Of a stretch of 8,079 nt of DNA, positions 7,045-8,079 are shown piece after piece; position 1 is the first letter of the stretch, and each line of letters opens with the position of its first letter. The stretch spans positions 1-8,079 of the forward strand of contig JAJYPG010000040.1 in NCBI GenBank assembly GCA_021795535.1, written 5' to 3'. The translations under genes and the position numbers were made by a program. The DNA is from Planctomycetota bacterium (GTDB lineage Bacteria > Planctomycetota > Phycisphaerae > WQYP01). The notes beneath the pieces are model-generated. The model was not told the DNA's origin. It searched no databases and saw nothing but the letters and a program-made list of their open reading frames with translations.

Positions 7045-7252
7045 AGCGCCGGGCTTCCGGAGTGTGCCTGTTTGGGCTGGCAATTTCTGGCGGCGGGCAA
7101 AATAGGCACATCGGGGCCTAATCTCGACACCGAAATATTGCCGGGAACGACGAAAGGCGGCGGAGGTCAGCCGCAATACCGGGACAATCCTCGATCCGCC
7201 AGAAAAATGAGCAGACCCGAAGAATAGTGTGGGCAGATGAGCCGGAGCGCTT

Positions 7253-8079
7253 TCAGTGCGGTAGGCATCCGCCGCAGGCGGGGGCCAAAGATTGGGAATA
7301 AAAATGAATGGAAAATATATCGCGACCACACTGGTTGCAGCGGAGGGGCTCCATGGCCTTGGTAAGGGGATTCCAGAAAAGGCGGTGTACGGTTCGAGCC
7401 TGTTTCTTGCGTATTTCAATGGGGATGGCCAGTGCGGGCATCTCCAGGCGAACCAGCGCGACCGGTGTGAGCCGCGCTTTTATCGCAAAGCGTTCCTCAA
7501 GTTCCAGCAACTTGCGTCGTAATTCCAGTTTGACCGGCTGTTGGCGAGCCTTTATTTCCTCCAGCGTGCGTACAGCCCGATGCAACTGGTCTTCATTTAA
7601 TAGCGCCTTGTAATAGGATTTCAGGCGGGCCCGGTCACGGTCAAGACGGCCCTCCAGCCGGGCCAGAAATGCCGCGCTGGCGCTACCCGAAAGCCGCATG
7701 GCATGGCCAGAGGCACAGCGGTAAGCTTCAGGCGAAATATCTCCATTGAGTTCCGCGAGCTGCAAATCGGTTAGCGTCAAGAGAGGCGACCGGTCCACCG
7801 AGGCTCCGGTTACGGTATTGATACTCACGGAAACAAGCTGTTCCCAGCGTTCCTCGGAATCCAGTCGGGCCAGAAAAGTCCAGGCATGGTATTCGACTTT
7901 CGTCGGCACAGCGGGCAGCAATCGCGTGGCGACATGGTGCCACTGAAAAACGCGGGCAACCGGATCGTCCATGGCCGAGCGTTTGAGATACAATTCGGGA
8001 ATTTGAAATCGGCCCTCCATAGGCTCGGCGTCAATAAGGGACTCGACGCGCTGGAGAAAATCGCCGGAGAAATCAAGAG
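7253..8079 (-). CDS. Unrecognised protein with C-terminal four-Cys zinc-ribbon-like motif, 5' end outside the window
   Basis: The frame is open to the right edge, so the start is probably outside; ATG at 8020 is the first inside. Over the 274 visible residues there are a mixed N-terminal part (1-110) with LVSVSINTVTG (81-91), a charged and probably coiled-coil stretch (about 134-200, rich in Arg, Leu and Glu), a segment ending in FWNPLTKAMEPL (235-246), and C247-x2-C250 with C268-x2-C271 right at the C-terminus, a spacing suited to binding one zinc. There is no membrane segment in the visible part. The layout of coiled coil, NPLTK and Cys pairs reminds me of uncharacterised proteins encoded beside SNF2/RapA-type helicases, but that is memory, not shown here. 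I assign no function. Downstream mreD is 242 bases away, so an operon is doubtful. Confidence 0.75.
   Translation of the reverse strand, partial: LDFSGDFLQRVESLIDAEPMEGRFQIPELYLKRSAMDDPVARVFQWHHVATRLLPAVPTKVEYHAWTFLARLDSEERWEQLVSVSINTVTGASVDRSPLLTLTDLQLAELNGDISPEAYRCASGHAMRLSGSASAAFLARLEGRLDRDRARLKSYYKALLNEDQLHRAVRTLEEIKARQQPVKLELRRKLLELEERFAIKARLTPVALVRLEMPALAIPIEIRKKQARTVHRLFWNPLTKAMEPLRCNQCGRDIFSIHFYSQSLAPACGGCLPH

Noticed and set aside
6865..7419. Minus-strand open frame of 184 codons bridging mreD and the zinc-ribbon gene
   Set aside because: It overlaps the supported genes at both ends in another frame, is rich in Pro, Ser and Arg without motifs, and does not resemble MreC.
1..8079. 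CRISPR array, IS element, toxin-antitoxin pair or defence system
   Set aside because: I saw no regularly spaced repeats, transposase motifs, terminal inverted repeats or recognisable defence genes. The only mobile-element sign is the recombinase at the left edge.

Overview
The window looks like a chromosomal stretch from a planctomycete-type bacterium. The evidence is the integrase (a DLTMRVYTD motif with a long non-conserved tail, a style I associate with Planctomycetota integrases), the patchy Shine-Dalgarno use and roughly balanced base composition. This assignment is inference and moderate at best. No ribosomal or other phylogenetic marker is present apart from clpB.

Layout. Positions 1 to about 720 are the tail of an integrative element: the C-terminal half of a tyrosine recombinase runs rightward into, and antisense across, a tRNA-Leu(CAG) gene on the minus strand. 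The tRNA 3' end faces the recombinase, which is the classic arrangement of an element inserted in a tRNA 3' end. The element would therefore lie to the left, with resident chromosome to the right. Next come a PGRP-type N-acetylmuramoyl-L-alanine amidase (plus strand, 1075-1686) and, convergent with it, an Amt ammonium channel (minus, 1704-3152). A 312-base gap, holding an inverted repeat and a two-tier hairpin that could control amt, separates amt from clpB (minus, 3465-6086), a full-length ClpB disaggregase. A 384-base gap with possible promoter elements follows. The right end holds mreD (minus, 6471-7010) and the C-terminal part of an unrecognised protein with a four-cysteine, zinc-ribbon-like end (minus, 7253 to beyond the edge).

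How the genes work together. The chromosomal genes are housekeeping functions: cell-wall recycling or remodelling (amidase), elongation machinery (MreD), nitrogen uptake (Amt) and protein disaggregation (ClpB). Apart from sharing a strand, amt, clpB, mreD and the zinc-ribbon gene are separated by gaps of 242-384 bases, each with its own possible control signals, so they are probably separate transcription units. I see no CRISPR array, IS element, defence island or clearly new system. The observations most worth following are the recombinase/tRNA overlap with a possible frame change at a run of nine A, the Glu in place of the first twin-His of Amt, the structured amt leader, and mreD without its usual mreB/mreC/pbp2/rodA neighbours.
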